Source: Cladobotryum mycophilum (Eukaryota; Ascomycota; Sordariomycetes; Hypocreales; Hypocreaceae). From it: a DNA stretch of 64,000 nucleotides. Below are positions 1 to 11,657 of this stretch, piece after piece; the first letter of the stretch is position 1; every line of letters starts with the position of its first letter. A program made the translations under genes and the position numbers. A model generated the notes under the pieces. It saw only the letters and a list, made by a program, of their open reading frames with translations. It was not told the origin of the DNA and did not search any database. The stretch lies in NCBI GenBank assembly GCA_036429605.1, contig JAVFKD010000002.1, positions 3,534,001-3,598,000 on the forward strand, given 5' to 3'.

Positions 1-670
1 CGCCCCCTTTTAATTCTCTCTTTGTAACTCACGACTACCTACCCAGTCTCCAAGTCCTATTCATACAAGAAGAAGAAGAAGAAGAATTCTTCTATCTTGA
101 GTTACATACCGATAGTTATGTACTCGGAATCTATGTTTCGAGGGTATACCCACTCTAATGGTGTAGGAGGAAAGTTGTCGTCCTCGTTGCTGGAGTTGCC
201 GGACTGGCAGGCAGCTGGCAAACTGGCAACTGGAAAATACGCAATTCCTGCCATCTGCCTAACAGCTGGTTATTGTTTATTTATTTATTTACCTCTGCAC
301 AATCATTCACGCACAGTAACAAAAAAAACTATTTAAACTGCTCTTTGATCGAAGCCAATTTTCCTTTTCTTCCTTCTTCACCACCACCAACAGTTTGAGT
401 TGCCGATAGTCCCAACACCAAAACAAACAGCCCCTCGAATTATTCAAATCACTATCAATTCTTCTTCCTTTTTTCTCCTACTTTCAGAATACATCCACCG
501 TAAGTTCTTTTCTCTCTTATGTGAAACTTGTTACACTTCCCTAAGACTCTCAAGATCCTTTGAGGCCAAAGGGATATATATATCCCCTCCTACCTTTTCT
601 CTCTCCCCTCATACCCAAGTGTATCTTCTGATTCAGATCCTTGGTATGTGTAGTAACATTGCGATAGATC
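1..670. other. Upstream region of the first small gene, possible 5' leader intron
   Basis: No convincing coding region is seen. The plus strand is pyrimidine-rich, as in many fungal leaders. A good donor (GTAAGT at 499) and a TTCAG acceptor near 637 could delimit a 5'-UTR intron of about 139 bp just ahead of the ATG at 671. A GAA/AAG-rich stretch lies at about 67-86. Confidence 0.4.
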
Positions 671-984
671 ATGAATGGAACAACGCCTACTGTCAATGGA
701 GCCAACGGAGCGACTCGCCGCAACGGTGCTCCACCCTCTCAACCAGCCCAGGGGGAGACGTCGAATCTGCCATCGCAGAAGTAAGAGCTCGACTGGCGAT
801 TATGGAGGCTCAAATGGCCGCTCAAATGGCCGAGGTGCGGCACCTTATGGTTGAAATGGAACAACGGCGCCTTCAGGAGGCGGCCGCTACCCAGCAAGCA
901 TATCGTGCAGAGCGGGAAGACTTGGTGGGTGATATCTCGGCGTTGTACGAATTAACTGGAAACGTTCGACGCAGCGCCCAATAA
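671..984 (+). CDS. Small coiled-coil protein, frame broken at a G run
   Basis: I do not recognise the family. An ATG at 671 opens a low-complexity N-terminus rich in Asn, Gly, Thr and Ala (MNGTTPTVNGANGATRRNG...). This frame hits a stop at about 782. One missing G in the five-G run at 751-755 would join it to the downstream frame, which runs to the TAA at 982-984. The restored product is about 104 residues. Its C-terminal two thirds has heptad-like hydrophobic spacing (ARLAIMEAQMAAQM..., then VRHLMVEMEQRRL) and should form an alpha-helical coiled coil. No signal peptide, membrane segment or catalytic motif is visible. A small cytosolic or nuclear adaptor is possible, but the function is unknown. 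The frame repair is inferred from the shape of the protein, because no homolog can be checked here. Confidence 0.5.
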
Positions 985-1440
985 GCCCAAAGTAAGTCTC
1001 AAGCAAATGAATTCCAATCTCACAGAAGCATGCACCATTTCTATTGAAAGGGTCGTCTCTTGAAGAAATCGCTGACAACTTATAAAGACCAGAAATCATC
1101 GACCGTGCGAGGGGGAGTGGGTGATAATCGGTAGGGGGAGACTACGAGATGGTTGGGCGCAGGATTGAACGATGGGAGTTGTTCTTCACGTAAATACAGT
1201 CAATAGAATCGAGAAGACACGATGTGAAATCATGAAAAGTTTGCACATTGCCCACAAAAAGTGATCCAATGTTGAAAATTCTGCCTCATGTCCAAGAAAT
1301 CAACCACATCCTTTCGTAGAAACGTCCCATGCCACGACACAACCCCGAAAGCACACACACCTACGTAAAAGAATATCCAAGTCCACCTCGCCCATCCCAT
1401 AATCCGTTTGTCATTTTTGTTTTTTTTTGTAAAAACGCCC
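985..1440. other. Spacer between the convergent coiled-coil gene and subtilase
   Basis: This holds the 3' flanks of two convergent genes. If the broken subtilase frame is read literally, its tail extends to 1361. Nothing else is supported. Confidence 0.4.
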
Positions 1441-2995
1441 TCAGCCAAACGGATTTCCATTGAAGGCAATCAAGTTGACGGTCCCCGCAGGAACGCCAGT
1501 CAAAACATTCCTCGTGGCGAGTTCCTGGATCCGCGCACACAACCCTCCCCCTGATGCCCTCCAGGGCTGCCAGATAAGCTCCTAGACCTGTGATATGTGC
1601 CGCTGCCATCGACGTCCCAGAGAGCGTATTCTACTCAAAAAATAAAGCCTCGACGTTAGCAAAACAAAGAACACTGTCTTCCCCCCCCCCCCCTTTTTTT
1701 CTTTTTTCTACGAGCATGTTTCTGACAAAGGAGGAAAATAAAAGAAGAAAGGAAAGTAAAGGACGAAAAGAAAGGAAAGGAAGAAAGAAAGAAAGAAGGA
1801 AAGAAAAAGAACAAACAACGTACCGTGCCACCATTCAAGCACGTCGACAAAATCTCCACCCCAGGGGCAAACAAATCAATCAACTTGCCATAGTTCGAAT
1901 TCGACCTCACATCCGCCCTCGTCGTGCCCCCGACCGTACAGACACTAGGCTCAGAAGCAGGCGACGTGCTTCCCACATCCGTGTTCGAGCCCCCCGCCGC
2001 CACGGACACGAAGATCCCGGCGCTCACCATGGATGCGGCGGCTTTGTTCACGGCGGCGGAAAAGGACGCGCCGAGGCTGAGGTTGGCCATGGCGCCCTTG
2101 GGGCAGCCCCTCGTGGGGGCGTCCTTGACGACGAAATCCATGCCCGCAATGACCTGGGAGAGCGAGCCGCTTCCGTTGTCGTCGAGGACCTTGACACTGA
2201 GGAGGAGCGTCTTGCGAGCGACGCCGTAGGATCGGGAGCCGATAGTGCCTGCGAGGTGCGTTCCGTGGCCGTTTCCATCGGTGGTGTCGCCGTTGGCAAA
2301 GGTGGCTACCTGAAAGGCTCGACCTTCGAATTCCTTTTTTTTTTTTAACAGAGCTTTAGTTTTCTTTGTCTCTCATCCCCTTTTTTTCCACATCGAAAGA
2401 GAAGTCCTGAGGAGGGAGGGGGGACAACATACGGGATGAGTCGTCTCGATGCCAGTGTCAATCACGTACGAGCAAGTTCCCAGGCCTGCGCTGTCATCAT
2501 AGATGTACGTCGTGTTCCCAGCGAGTCTATGGGAGATACGACCAAGTCCCCAAGGAGCGTTGGGTTGAAAGAGATAGGTGAATGCCTGAACAGTGGCATC
2601 CTGCTCAATGTATTCGACCTACAAGGAGGGCGGCAGGGTAAGAGCTCTGATGATCCCAAGGCTTCAAAAAAGGACAGGGAGGAAGTCAAACTCACATCAG
2701 GATGATCCCTCAGGCTCTTGAGAGTAGCCTTATTAAATGTACCAGAAAACCCCCTAAACACCGAACGATAGACATGTTTGGTGCTGACACTTGGCAGATC
2801 TAGGCCATTATTAAGACCGCCACCATCCAGAGCCGCGAGACCACTGCCATCCTTGAGCTTGACGATGTAATGATCAGCAATGATCTTGCTCTCACCGCGA
2901 GGAATAAGAAGGGGAGCGGGTTCATCACGTTTAATGACGATACCAGGCACAGCCAGGACCGCTGGCAACAGCCACAAGGAGACGATCCCACGCAT
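1441..2995 (-). CDS. Secreted subtilisin-like serine protease (proteinase K family, S8), possibly decaying
   Basis: Four exons are seen: 2696-2995, 2433-2618, 1824-2333 and 1441-1630. A signal peptide (about residues 1-18, MRGIVSLWLLPAVLAVPG) is followed by an I9 propeptide (about 41-110, HYIVKLKDG to EYIEQDATV) and an S8 catalytic domain. The triad is present: Asp154 (VIDTG), His185 (NGHGTH) and Ser339 (SGTSMA). Proteinase K family members act as extracellular endopeptidases. Two oddities stand out. The oxyanion-hole Asn (AAGN in proteinase K) is Gly277 here (AAGGSN), and the usual SMATPH is SMAAAH. The last exon is also out of frame: after LAALEGI the conserved CARIQELATRNVLTG... GTVNLIAFNGN tail lies in another frame, reached by removing one base of the five-C run at 1547-1551 (plus strand). 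Read literally, the protein ends at 1361 with an unrelated tail. Intron 3 (1631-1823) is unusually long and contains C13T7 and a long purine tract. Confidence 0.85.
1631..1823 (+). repeat. Low-complexity intron with C13T7 and AAAG/AAGG purine tract
   Basis: On the plus strand, 13 C then 7 T lie at 1681-1700, and a GAAA/GGAAA-type purine tract lies at about 1739-1812. All of it is inside intron 3 of the subtilase. At 193 bp this is the longest intron in that gene. Confidence 0.8.
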
Positions 2996-4305
2996 CGCAG
3001 CGGGCTTTCAAGCATAAAATCTACCAAGTCAGCCTACGATGAAATAAAAACTCTCTCCCCCCAAAAAAAACCATGCCTCAATCGGACAGGATAATCCGAC
3101 CTATTTATACCTAAATTCCTTATTTGCTCTACCCAGCTGAAATGCAGGTCTAGAAGAAGAAAAACATGCTTATAATTTATGTTGCATAACCCTCTTTCCA
3201 AGGTTCATAATGGCCTTCCTGATTCGACCATTTGTGGCGTCCATCCCACATCCACGACCCTATCCCAACCTGCAAAATCACACCCAATGTAACCCAATAT
3301 TTGCTGCAGGTCTCTGATTTCGTGTCTTCCCATACAGTAGCTTCAACAAATAGTCAGTCCCCCCACTCGGGAGCCATCTCATGTTGGGGAGAGTCGGCGT
3401 AATACGGGTATCAGTGCTGACGGACAGCGGGAACGAGATCGGATTCCATCCTGCGAGGTGGCACAATAGTAGTGAAGCTCTTGTTCAAGAGTAAGAGACC
3501 GGAAGTAGTTATATCATCACACCCCAAATAAACGCAGCACAGCACTTGATCCTATCCTTCTAGACCCCCTACATACTGTTCATGACCTTCCTTATCTAGA
3601 AATCAAGATGCCGCCATTTTTATCAGCTCAAGTTGTATCACCATCTCGAAACCTATTATTTGACTTTTTCGGTATTGGTTATAGGGTAACACGTTAGACT
3701 TGGCATTTGTTCTAGCTTCGCCAACCCCCCTTTTGTCCACGTCCTCTTGCACTCTACTCTGTATCACCACATCACGTTTCCTGCATGAGCGATCTGACAA
3801 TCCATCATGTTGGCTTGTTTATTTATTTATTTCCCTACCCCCTAACCGAATCACATCCACTTCCCACCCAAATCCGTTCTCCCCACAAGCTCCAGACACA
3901 AGCAGACCCATGCAATCGCTCATCAGCTAGCCACCTTCTCAAATCTTCAACTCCAAGCCAAGTAAGCTCTATGGTATTCCCCTCGCCTCCTCCATCAAAG
4001 CAAGCATATAATCGTGGCATTACAAAACAGATCCCCCCCTTTTTTTTTATCAACAAACATGGGACGCTGGTCCTCTGCCCCGGCGCCGTCTATGTCTAAC
4101 AAAGAATCAGTCCGTCTAGCCAAGCCGTTTCTCAAACTCCAAGCCGGGTTGCGTTCAACAAAATGCCAAGTTGCGAAACAAGTCTCATCAGTTCCTACAT
4201 CGTTTCTTCTGTAAAAACACCAAAATCATCATCGTGCATCGTCTGAAAAACCTACTCCGGGACCCGTTTTCTTTAGGCGCGTATCAAGCCGACCAACCAA
4301 TCCAG
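2996..4305. other. Intergenic, promoter side of the subtilase and 3' side of ITC1
   Basis: About 1.3 kb with no ORF I would support. AT-rich and pyrimidine-rich patches are present, including a T-run near 4040. Only short chance frames are seen. Confidence 0.5.
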
Positions 4306-7300
4306 CTATCGACGCCGTGTTTTGGTTGGTCTTGGAGTTGGCTCACTCATTGCCTCTCTCTTCTTTGTCTGCTTTCTGGCTCTTGGTGGCGGCGGAGGAT
4401 CTCCGTGCAAATGCCCAAGTTCTTCCAATGCCATGGTATTCTCCCAGTTCAGGCAGCGATAATTCGGCAGTTCAGGTGTCTTATCTCGCATCCGTGAGCT
4501 TGTTCGTCTATTATCTTCCTTCCTTTCCTTCTCCCTTTCCACCTCCTCGGTGCTTGTTAGGTATGCCTTGCGGTTCTCCATATGTGTGGCAATCTTGTCT
4601 TTGTATGCAAGCAACTCTTTCCGCAGCTTCAGTTCGTTAAATCCTCGGGGATCAAGCCATTTGATAAGCTTATCCAAGTCTTCAGGCTCCGATATATATC
4701 CCCACTGTCTAGCGGTAAAGACACTTGTCTCGCCTTCCTCCATCGCCTTTCGCTCCGGAACTGTCATGTCGAACTTGGCCTTGTACTCGCCCTGGAGATC
4801 ATCGGCAAGGTCAATGTACCCTTCTCTCTCGAGATCATCTGGACCCTGGACCCAGATGCATCCATTGGCATATCCAGCCGAGGCCGTCGAACTGTCAGGC
4901 AACCCTGCGTACGGCATGCCGTTTCGCTCAAACCAGTAGTAGCGATTCCAGAAGCGATCCTTTCCTAGGACTCGTGTTCGAGGACAGTCGGCTTCTCGTA
5001 GGTCGTTATCGATGATGGCGACTTCCTCCTCACATTTCTTGATGAAGTCTTCCTTCTTCTGGATGTCTTTCAAGAGCTTGATATACTGTTTAGACTGTTT
5101 CGGCTTAGCGGCCTCCTTCGCCTTCTCCTTTGCTTTCCTCGCTTGCTCCTCCTCCTCACGCTTTCGTTGCTTCTCGGATATCAGACGGCTTCGGCGCTTC
5201 TTACGCGACTGGGATTCATCCAGGCTATCCTCAATTTCTTCTTCTTTATCAATCTGGGACTCCTCTAGATCGACCATTTTGACATCTTCTTCCGTCTTAA
5301 GGGCGGTGTCAGTTGGCTGCTCGGCCGGCTCATTTTCCGGCATCAGCGACTTGCGCGTCTCATTGAGTTGCCGAAGTTCCTCCGTCCTGTTAAGGTAGTT
5401 AGTGGGATCATGTCGTCAGTCAGTCAGTCAGGCAGGTGAAATGCCCCGTCGTTACTTACGCTTGTTTTCGCTGTCGCTGCCACTCAATCTTGTCCTTGCG
5501 GTATTTGGTCATTGTTTCACTGCAGTCTTCCATGTAGCCCCTGATGGCTTTTGTCTCCATGGTGAGCATGCAGATTACCTGAAGGGTTTTGACTCGAGCG
5601 TTGACGTCGAGCTCGGCATATCTCTGCTGCACGTTCTCTTGGGTTGGTTCTGTTTCTGGCGGTACCAGTAGCAAAAGAAGCTCCTCGCACATTTTCTGAT
5701 GCCGCTCGTTTTTTGATAGCTGATGTAGTAGGCCAACCATGATTCTCTCCCAGCCTCCGTTCTGGAAATCGCGCTTTCTCAAATGATCGATCCAGTCGTA
5801 TTCTCTCAGCAATTCCTCAGCGCGGTGCTTGGTTTCGAGTTCTGCCCTAAGACTCTCTTCTTCTGCTGCAGCGGCTTCGGCGGCTATTCTTTCGGCCTCC
5901 ATCTTGGCTAAGCTACTGCGAGTGGCTCGAGCAACCGGGATGCTCTCTGGCTCGGGGGTTTCTTCCTCGCTGCCTTCTTCCTCATCATCTTCCTCGTCGC
6001 TGCCGTCCTCTTCGAGTTCAGGCAGGGTTATCCTAACTTTTCCGCCATCGCGCTCAGAATCGACCAAGATCTTTAAAACGGAGCAGTGAATCTCATTAAA
6101 TAGCTGAACATTGACATCCCCAGAAGCCACCGTCATGGCCTCGACAAAATCGTCAAAGGTAAAAGAATCCAGCTTGAAAATCTCACAGTAAACATTGAGA
6201 GTATCCCACGTTTCCAACAAAAGGCCAACAGTGTCCATTTCAATCTTCTCATGGATCACGCTCTCGAGCTCGACATGGGCGGTAGGATATTTGCACATGA
6301 ATTTTAGAGTAGGTCGCACGTTGCCCTCCTTTGGCTCCAACTGGAGGTCCTCAATGGGGTACTTGGGAGGAGGGGGTGGTGGTGGTGGGGGGGCGGAGGT
6401 GTCGGGTCGCGTGGCACAAGTCGTTGCTCGCTGTACGGGCCTGGGTAGATTCCGTTTGTACCATTTTGTGGTATGCCCGGAGGCCACCTGAGTCCTTTGG
6501 CTAGTTGACCGTTTTGCGCAGGTTTTCCCTTTTGGTTCTTTGGGGCCGGTTTTAGTTCTGGCAGTCGGACAGGGCCAGATTGAACGTTGGGACTGTGCCC
6601 ATTGGCATCCTGTAACAAACTATTCCGCTTCTTCGCTTGTAGCTGCTTGCGTTCCTGTACTTTGGTGTCGTAGCGCAAATGAGGCGGTACCTTGGTATCG
6701 ATGTGATATTGGTTCGCATAATCATGCTTGACCAACCAAGGGGCCCCATTCCAGGCTTCCCTGATGACCGTCTTCTTGATGAAGGATCGAAGCATAGATT
6801 TGGTGAAGACGCCTCTGTCACGGGAAATAAGTTCGTCCGTCGCGATTGTCTCCCGACCGCTACCCTTCATGGTGATTAGATACCTCGTGGTGGGTACCTC
6901 CTTCGTTCCATCGGCCAGAACTCTTACGCCAAAAGCCGTCTTTTCCCTGACCGTGCCGTGAAGTTTCTCTCCATCGTCCTGTGTGACACTGACCTGCTCT
7001 CCCGGAAAATAGTCATGTTTGAACTCATCGTACATCATATCAACTAGATTGTCCAAACGAGAAATGATTTGAAACTGGACTTTACGAAGAATGGGTTCTT
7101 TGAGGGGTTCTGGGAATGAAGCCTCTACCTCACGACCACCCGTGAGCTGCGAATAGGTGAGTACTACTGAGTGCCTTGAGAGGGGCAGTGGCGCACCAAC
7201 CTCGCTGTTGTAGGCCTCAAAAAAGGTGAGACCGGAATGCCCTGTGATTTGGTCGTTGAAGCGACGCTGGGCGGTATCACTTTAGCCAGTGCCTCGTCAT

Positions 7301-7675
7301 CAGCTTGGGAGGGGGCTGCAAGTCGCAAAGTTACCTGTTTATAGAAATCCATACTATGTGTTTGTTTGTTAGTCGGAATCACCTGCAGATTGGTTGAGCA
7401 AAGAAACCTACCGCTCGAGATAATCTTCGTAAGATGTGAATATTTCCCCCGTTTGGGGGATATGCCAGACCTTGGGGAGGGGGAGGAAAGTCAGCCTCGC
7501 GGATTCGTTTGGTATGGCGGAAATGGTTGACTACGTCGTTCTTTCCATACCTCTTCATCTTCGTCGTCTACCTCGGCGGGAGGCAGAAACTGTACTGGCT
7601 TCCGCTTAAATAGAACCTGACAATGTATAAGTCTCTGCGGGTTGATGTCGTGGACTGTTGGAGATGCCGTACCAT
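4306..7675 (-). CDS. itc1: ITC1-type subunit of the ISW2/ACF chromatin remodeling complex (WAC-DDT-WHIM)
   Basis: This is the accessory subunit of the ISWI-class remodeler, which spaces nucleosomes and represses genes in the nucleus. Exons: 7673-7675, 7551-7616, 7412-7470, 7335-7353, 7201-7266, 5460-7146 and 4306-5386, about 993 residues. Seen in order: WAC/Acf1 DNA-binding region (about 2-110, VLFKRKPVQFLPPAEV then VWHIPQTGEIFTSYEDYLER), a Pro-rich linker, the DDT domain (about 383-450, ETWDTLNVYCEIF), acidic and Lys/Glu coiled-coil stretches, and the WHIM/WSD region near 773 (GKDRFWNRYYWFERNG). The first coding exon is only the ATG, with an intron right after it (7617-7672). The frame changes inside the proline stretch (6372-6393). 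Either one C is missing there, or a 56-bp intron with a weak GTGCCA donor (6362-6417) is removed; both restore the frame. Confidence 0.9.
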
Positions 7676-7754
7676 GTTGGCAAAAAGTAAATGGAGGAGT
7701 GCCGAGAAGAGCCGGCGGCCAATCGATCTGCAAGGCTGAGAAACAGCAACCAGA

Positions 7755-7781
7755 GGTAGGTAGGTTGGCAGGTAGGTAGGC

Positions 7782-7823
<42 letters not shown>
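7755..7823. repeat. (GGTA/GGCA)n followed by (AG)n microsatellite
   Basis: GGTAGG and GGCAGG tetramer-like units at about 7755-7785 run into about 19 AG units at 7786-7823, then GCGCGCGC. It lies just upstream of the ITC1 start, in the leader or promoter. Confidence 0.9.
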
Positions 7824-7825
<2 letters not shown>

Positions 7826-8045
7826 AGCGCGCGCGTATCTGACGGGGGAAGCCTCTATATATGGTATATCTTATATCAAAAAGCATCTGCTATGGCGCAC
7901 GCAAGTGTAAGTGATGTCTGCGTTGGTAAAGGATGCCGAGAGAGTAATGTTGTTTTCGAAATTGCGGTGTTGTCGTCGTGGCCGTTTCGTTTTAAAAAAA
8001 AATTGGCTCGGAGTGGGCGAAAGAAAAGTCGCGGTGCCTGGGCTG

Positions 8046-8069
8046 GGCTGGCTGGCTGGCTGGCTGGCT
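8046..8069. repeat. (GGCT)n microsatellite
   Basis: About six GGCT units in tandem in the ITC1-ALG8 spacer. Confidence 0.85.
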
Positions 8070-10028
8070 CTGGGACAATGACCGGGGCGACTTACACGAA
8101 GGGAAAACGGGAACGCGATCCGGGGTAAAAATATATATGGCGGGGCAGCTTGGCTCACATATTTCGATGAGGACGATGGATTTTCGATGCGACCGTGGTC
8201 GTGGTGGTGTTGAAAGGGCGTCTCTGGCCTGTGGGGGAACGCGACTGAAGCTGTGGAGAGAGAGAGAGAGAGAAGAAAAGGCTGCAACAAGGAAGAGGGA
8301 GGAGGAGAAAAAGAAGGAGGAGGAGGAAATCGCGGGTGGGTAGGAGGAAGACCTGCTGCTGGTTTGCTTTGGTGCTGGCACTGCTGCTGGAGCCGGTAGG
8401 TAAAAGTCTAGTAGCTTACAAGGAACCTAAATGGGAACAAGGACTCCTGGTCCCGCCGGACTGGTCTGGCGTCTAAAAGTACCTTTACCTTGATGGTACA
8501 CTTATGGAGTACCTACTTGCAACTTCCAACCTTTTTGGTGAGCGAGCCACGAACCCCAGTAGACGGACACACCCAGCAGTAGCAGGCGACGGGCCAGCCA
8601 AGCCACGGATGCAACACTGCAGGGCGAATATGGTAACGGGGTACTTGAGGGGAGAGTATAGGTACACAAGTAGCCGTGGTAGCACGGAGTACCTGCTTAC
8701 CAAAGTACCTCCGAACCAACAAAGATTCACGGCCCTGTGCATACATCCCTGTTCACCGCCCTGGCGTTTTTTTGGCCCGAACCTCACCCGGCCTGATCCC
8801 CGGCATACGGACGGCTAACCGACCCCATTTGCATCCTCCAACTGTCTGCACTCTCCTCCCTCAGGCTATCCAGCAATAACTTGGACCAAATACCCACGTT
8901 TTTGGGTTCATTCGACTCGTCTCAATGCGAGGAATCAATTGCGCTCTGAACCGTTATTTTTTGTCCAAAATTCAACCATATATCCCCGTATATATGATAT
9001 GCATACTTGCATGCTTCCAAGGACCTTGGATCTGCTAACCCGCCTCCTCAGTTACCCCGTGCAATCTCACACCTCTGACCCGCGCTGTAGAATCGAGTCA
9101 TTTAGAACAACACTCAAGTTAATCTTTTTTCATTCCCATTACTTGATGCTATCCATTCCGCTAGCACGATACGGCATACGCTCACAAACTTCCACTTCCA
9201 CTATTCTCCCCCTTACTGAATTATAAGCTTCGGTATGTGTCGCTTCTTTCTAGAAACAATAAGCTTCAAATGTCAGCAGCATCATAAGCCTCTGATACTA
9301 TCAACTGTTTTTCTAAAAGTCCAACTTGAAACTCTTTTTTACACCCTATCCACGACCGTCTAAACTGGTCTGTTTTTCAAGGGGGTGTTTGTTAAGACGG
9401 TAGCGATGATCCGCGTCAACCTTAGACGTCATGGTCAGCAGCATTTACGCTTTATGAGTCAAACACATTTCGCCTTGCCGGTGTTTGCCATCAGCACTTC
9501 TATATTTTGGTAGATCAAGTAACTACTTATACTACTTAGCCCCTTGGCCATTCCCTCAATCTGCACTCACTACTCCTCAACTCACTACCTACACTTCCTA
9601 CTAGGTCCTCTCTCATCACGGTACTACTACCACGTCATCTCAAGCTTCTTTACTAGAGTAGCTTACCTGTAGGTAGCACTGCATAGCTTCATTGAACATA
9701 CTCAAACATTGGGATCCCAACCTCTACAAAGTTCACCAAGATACCATTCAGATCAACCGTTATTTGATCAGAGATAGCCCGCTTACTAGTACATACGGAA
9801 TATCACTATCCAGTCGATTCTGTTCAAGAAATGACAAAATCTATTCAGTTCCCGCCAACTTTGCGCTAGTCATTTAAAGACTATTGTTTCAGGTGTGGCA
9901 TGGGAAGAAAAGAGCAAAAGTTCCAGCATCAGATTCCTCCCCCAACTCCACAGCTCACGAGGATCACCTGCATGGAAGTTTTCTTTAGTATTTCTATTTC
10001 GCTCAATATATGCTATCATTGGCAATGC

Positions 10029-11657
10029 TCAAGAAGTAAAATACACCACCATGTAACCTAGCCAGCTCCCGACGACACCTACGGCCGTATAGGAGCTTGT
10101 AAACATCAAGGGAAGGAATTCATATTGCTTTCCAAATATGACTTGGTGGAATAGCGACGTATACGCTATGAGTGGAATGCTCACTGCAATATACAGAGTG
10201 CTGAATCGGTCCAGAAGGAAGACCCTCGGTTTGTTGGAAGCCGGTGCCAGACGGTCAAAGGCTGTGAGGAACAGAACGAGCCAGAAGACCGTATAGATGG
10301 TCTTAATTGGGAACTCCGATGGAGTAAAAATGAGGGGGAATAGAGAAACATGGCCCGCGACTACCAACGGCCGGAATGCGCCTAGATGCCGACGATCTCT
10401 CAGGGCGATGAGGCTGAAAGGAATAATAACCAATAGAATGGCCTTTTCATGCACATGCCACCCGAAGAGAAAAGACGCATAGCCACAAAGAGTGACTGCT
10501 CCGATAAAGTTTTCCCAGGTAGGTCGTCCAAAGAGTTTGATCAAGGCAAGGATCTGGAAACCCAAAGTCAAGGCGAAACATATCCTCGGTGTGATCTCGG
10601 GTAGCACAGCGAAAGCCGTATCCCCCACCAAGCCACGAGTAACACTGTTTAGAGCTTCTGCCTTCAAAGTCAGGCCAAGTCTTGGGGCAACTGCGTTATA
10701 GTTAGCATGATCTAACTGGGAAGGGTATAAGAAATTTGGTCTCCAATTAACGTACGATATATCAAGACACGATCAGCCAGCGAGTACAGTGCCCAGATAT
10801 TAGGTGCCCAATAAGCATGACATAGGCCTCGGGAAAATGGGAACAGACGACTAAGAAGCTGAGGAATTTGATCGAGTGCTACAAAGGGCCCAAATGCAGC
10901 GGCAAATATCGCCGCCAGACCAGCACCAAGCTTGATGCAATTGAAAAACTTGATTTGGAATATGGACTTTGGCGACAGACAATACGCCCGGAGTAGGAAG
11001 ACGAAGTAAGCGGGAGCTAGGTAGAGGTGAATGTGTTTGAAGCACAACAATGTACCAAAAACCAGGCCACTCAGCAGCGTTGTGCTCTTGCTCCGGGCTA
11101 GAACCAATGATGCGACCAAGATTCCGTACATGAAACCATTATACTGGAAATGGATGTGGTCGATGATCAACAACCCAGGCGACAGAATGACGGACAGTGC
11201 GGCAACTTGAGCGGCGCGCTTCCCTTGCAGCGGCGATGAGTCGATAAACATTTGGAGGGAATACACCAAGAGAAGCTCCGTTACGATGACAGATGTTCTC
11301 TGGAAGTATACGGTCTGCCAACTATCGTAATTGAGGTTGTATACTCGCACCATGTGGACATCCACCACCCTGGCAACATGGGCGAGGAACCATTCGAAGT
11401 AGGCGAAGAACGGGGGATAGTCGAGAGTCCATTCTGATGTTTTCTCATAATACCACTCCGATAGAGGGAGGCTATTTGTGATTGCCAGCCAGTTTCGGTG
11501 CACCTCGAAATCGGTAGATTTGCTGTTCTGGCTGTTAGGTTGGCTCAATGCGAAGGACGGGGGAGAGAGAGCTCTCTTACTATGCGGGGAACAAGAGAAC
11601 CTTGAATGCGGCAGCGACAAGTGCGCATGAGAGCAATGATGGATTTGATTCTGTCAT
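10029..11657 (-). CDS. alg8: ALG8, dolichyl-P-Glc:Glc1Man9GlcNAc2-PP-dolichol alpha-1,3-glucosyltransferase
   Basis: This enzyme adds the second glucose to the lipid-linked oligosaccharide for N-glycosylation in the ER lumen, using dolichyl-phosphate glucose (GT57 family). Three exons: 11581-11657, 10756-11522 and 10029-10690, 501 residues. The family features are clear: a luminal N-terminal region with STDFEVHRNWLAIT and WTLDYPPFFAYFEWFL (the acidic HRNW/LDYPP loop of ALG6/ALG8), then HIHFQYNGFMYG, many hydrophobic membrane segments, and the C-terminal SVTRGLVGDTAFAVLPEITP. The introns are 58 bp (11523-11580) and 65 bp (10691-10755). The start ATG at 11657 precedes a hydrophobic first segment. 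I prefer ALG8 over ALG6 from the SVTRGL...GD block and overall length, at about 85%. It is divergent from the ER/Golgi lectin gene, separated by about 860 bp. Confidence 0.9.

Larger units (their letters stand above)
7676..10028. other. Intergenic region between ITC1 and ALG8
   Basis: About 2.35 kb containing the ITC1 promoter and the ALG8 3' side. It holds simple repeats (AG/GGTA near 7755-7823, GGCT near 8046-8069, GA near 8254-8272) and scattered AGTACCT motifs at 8477-8710. The frames of 78-139 aa here are low-complexity and not supported as genes. Confidence 0.5.

Noticed and set aside
7871..8381. Minus-strand frames of 129-139 codons upstream of ITC1
   Set aside because: Ser/Pro/Phe-rich translations of a CT-rich stretch, with no domain or conserved motif.
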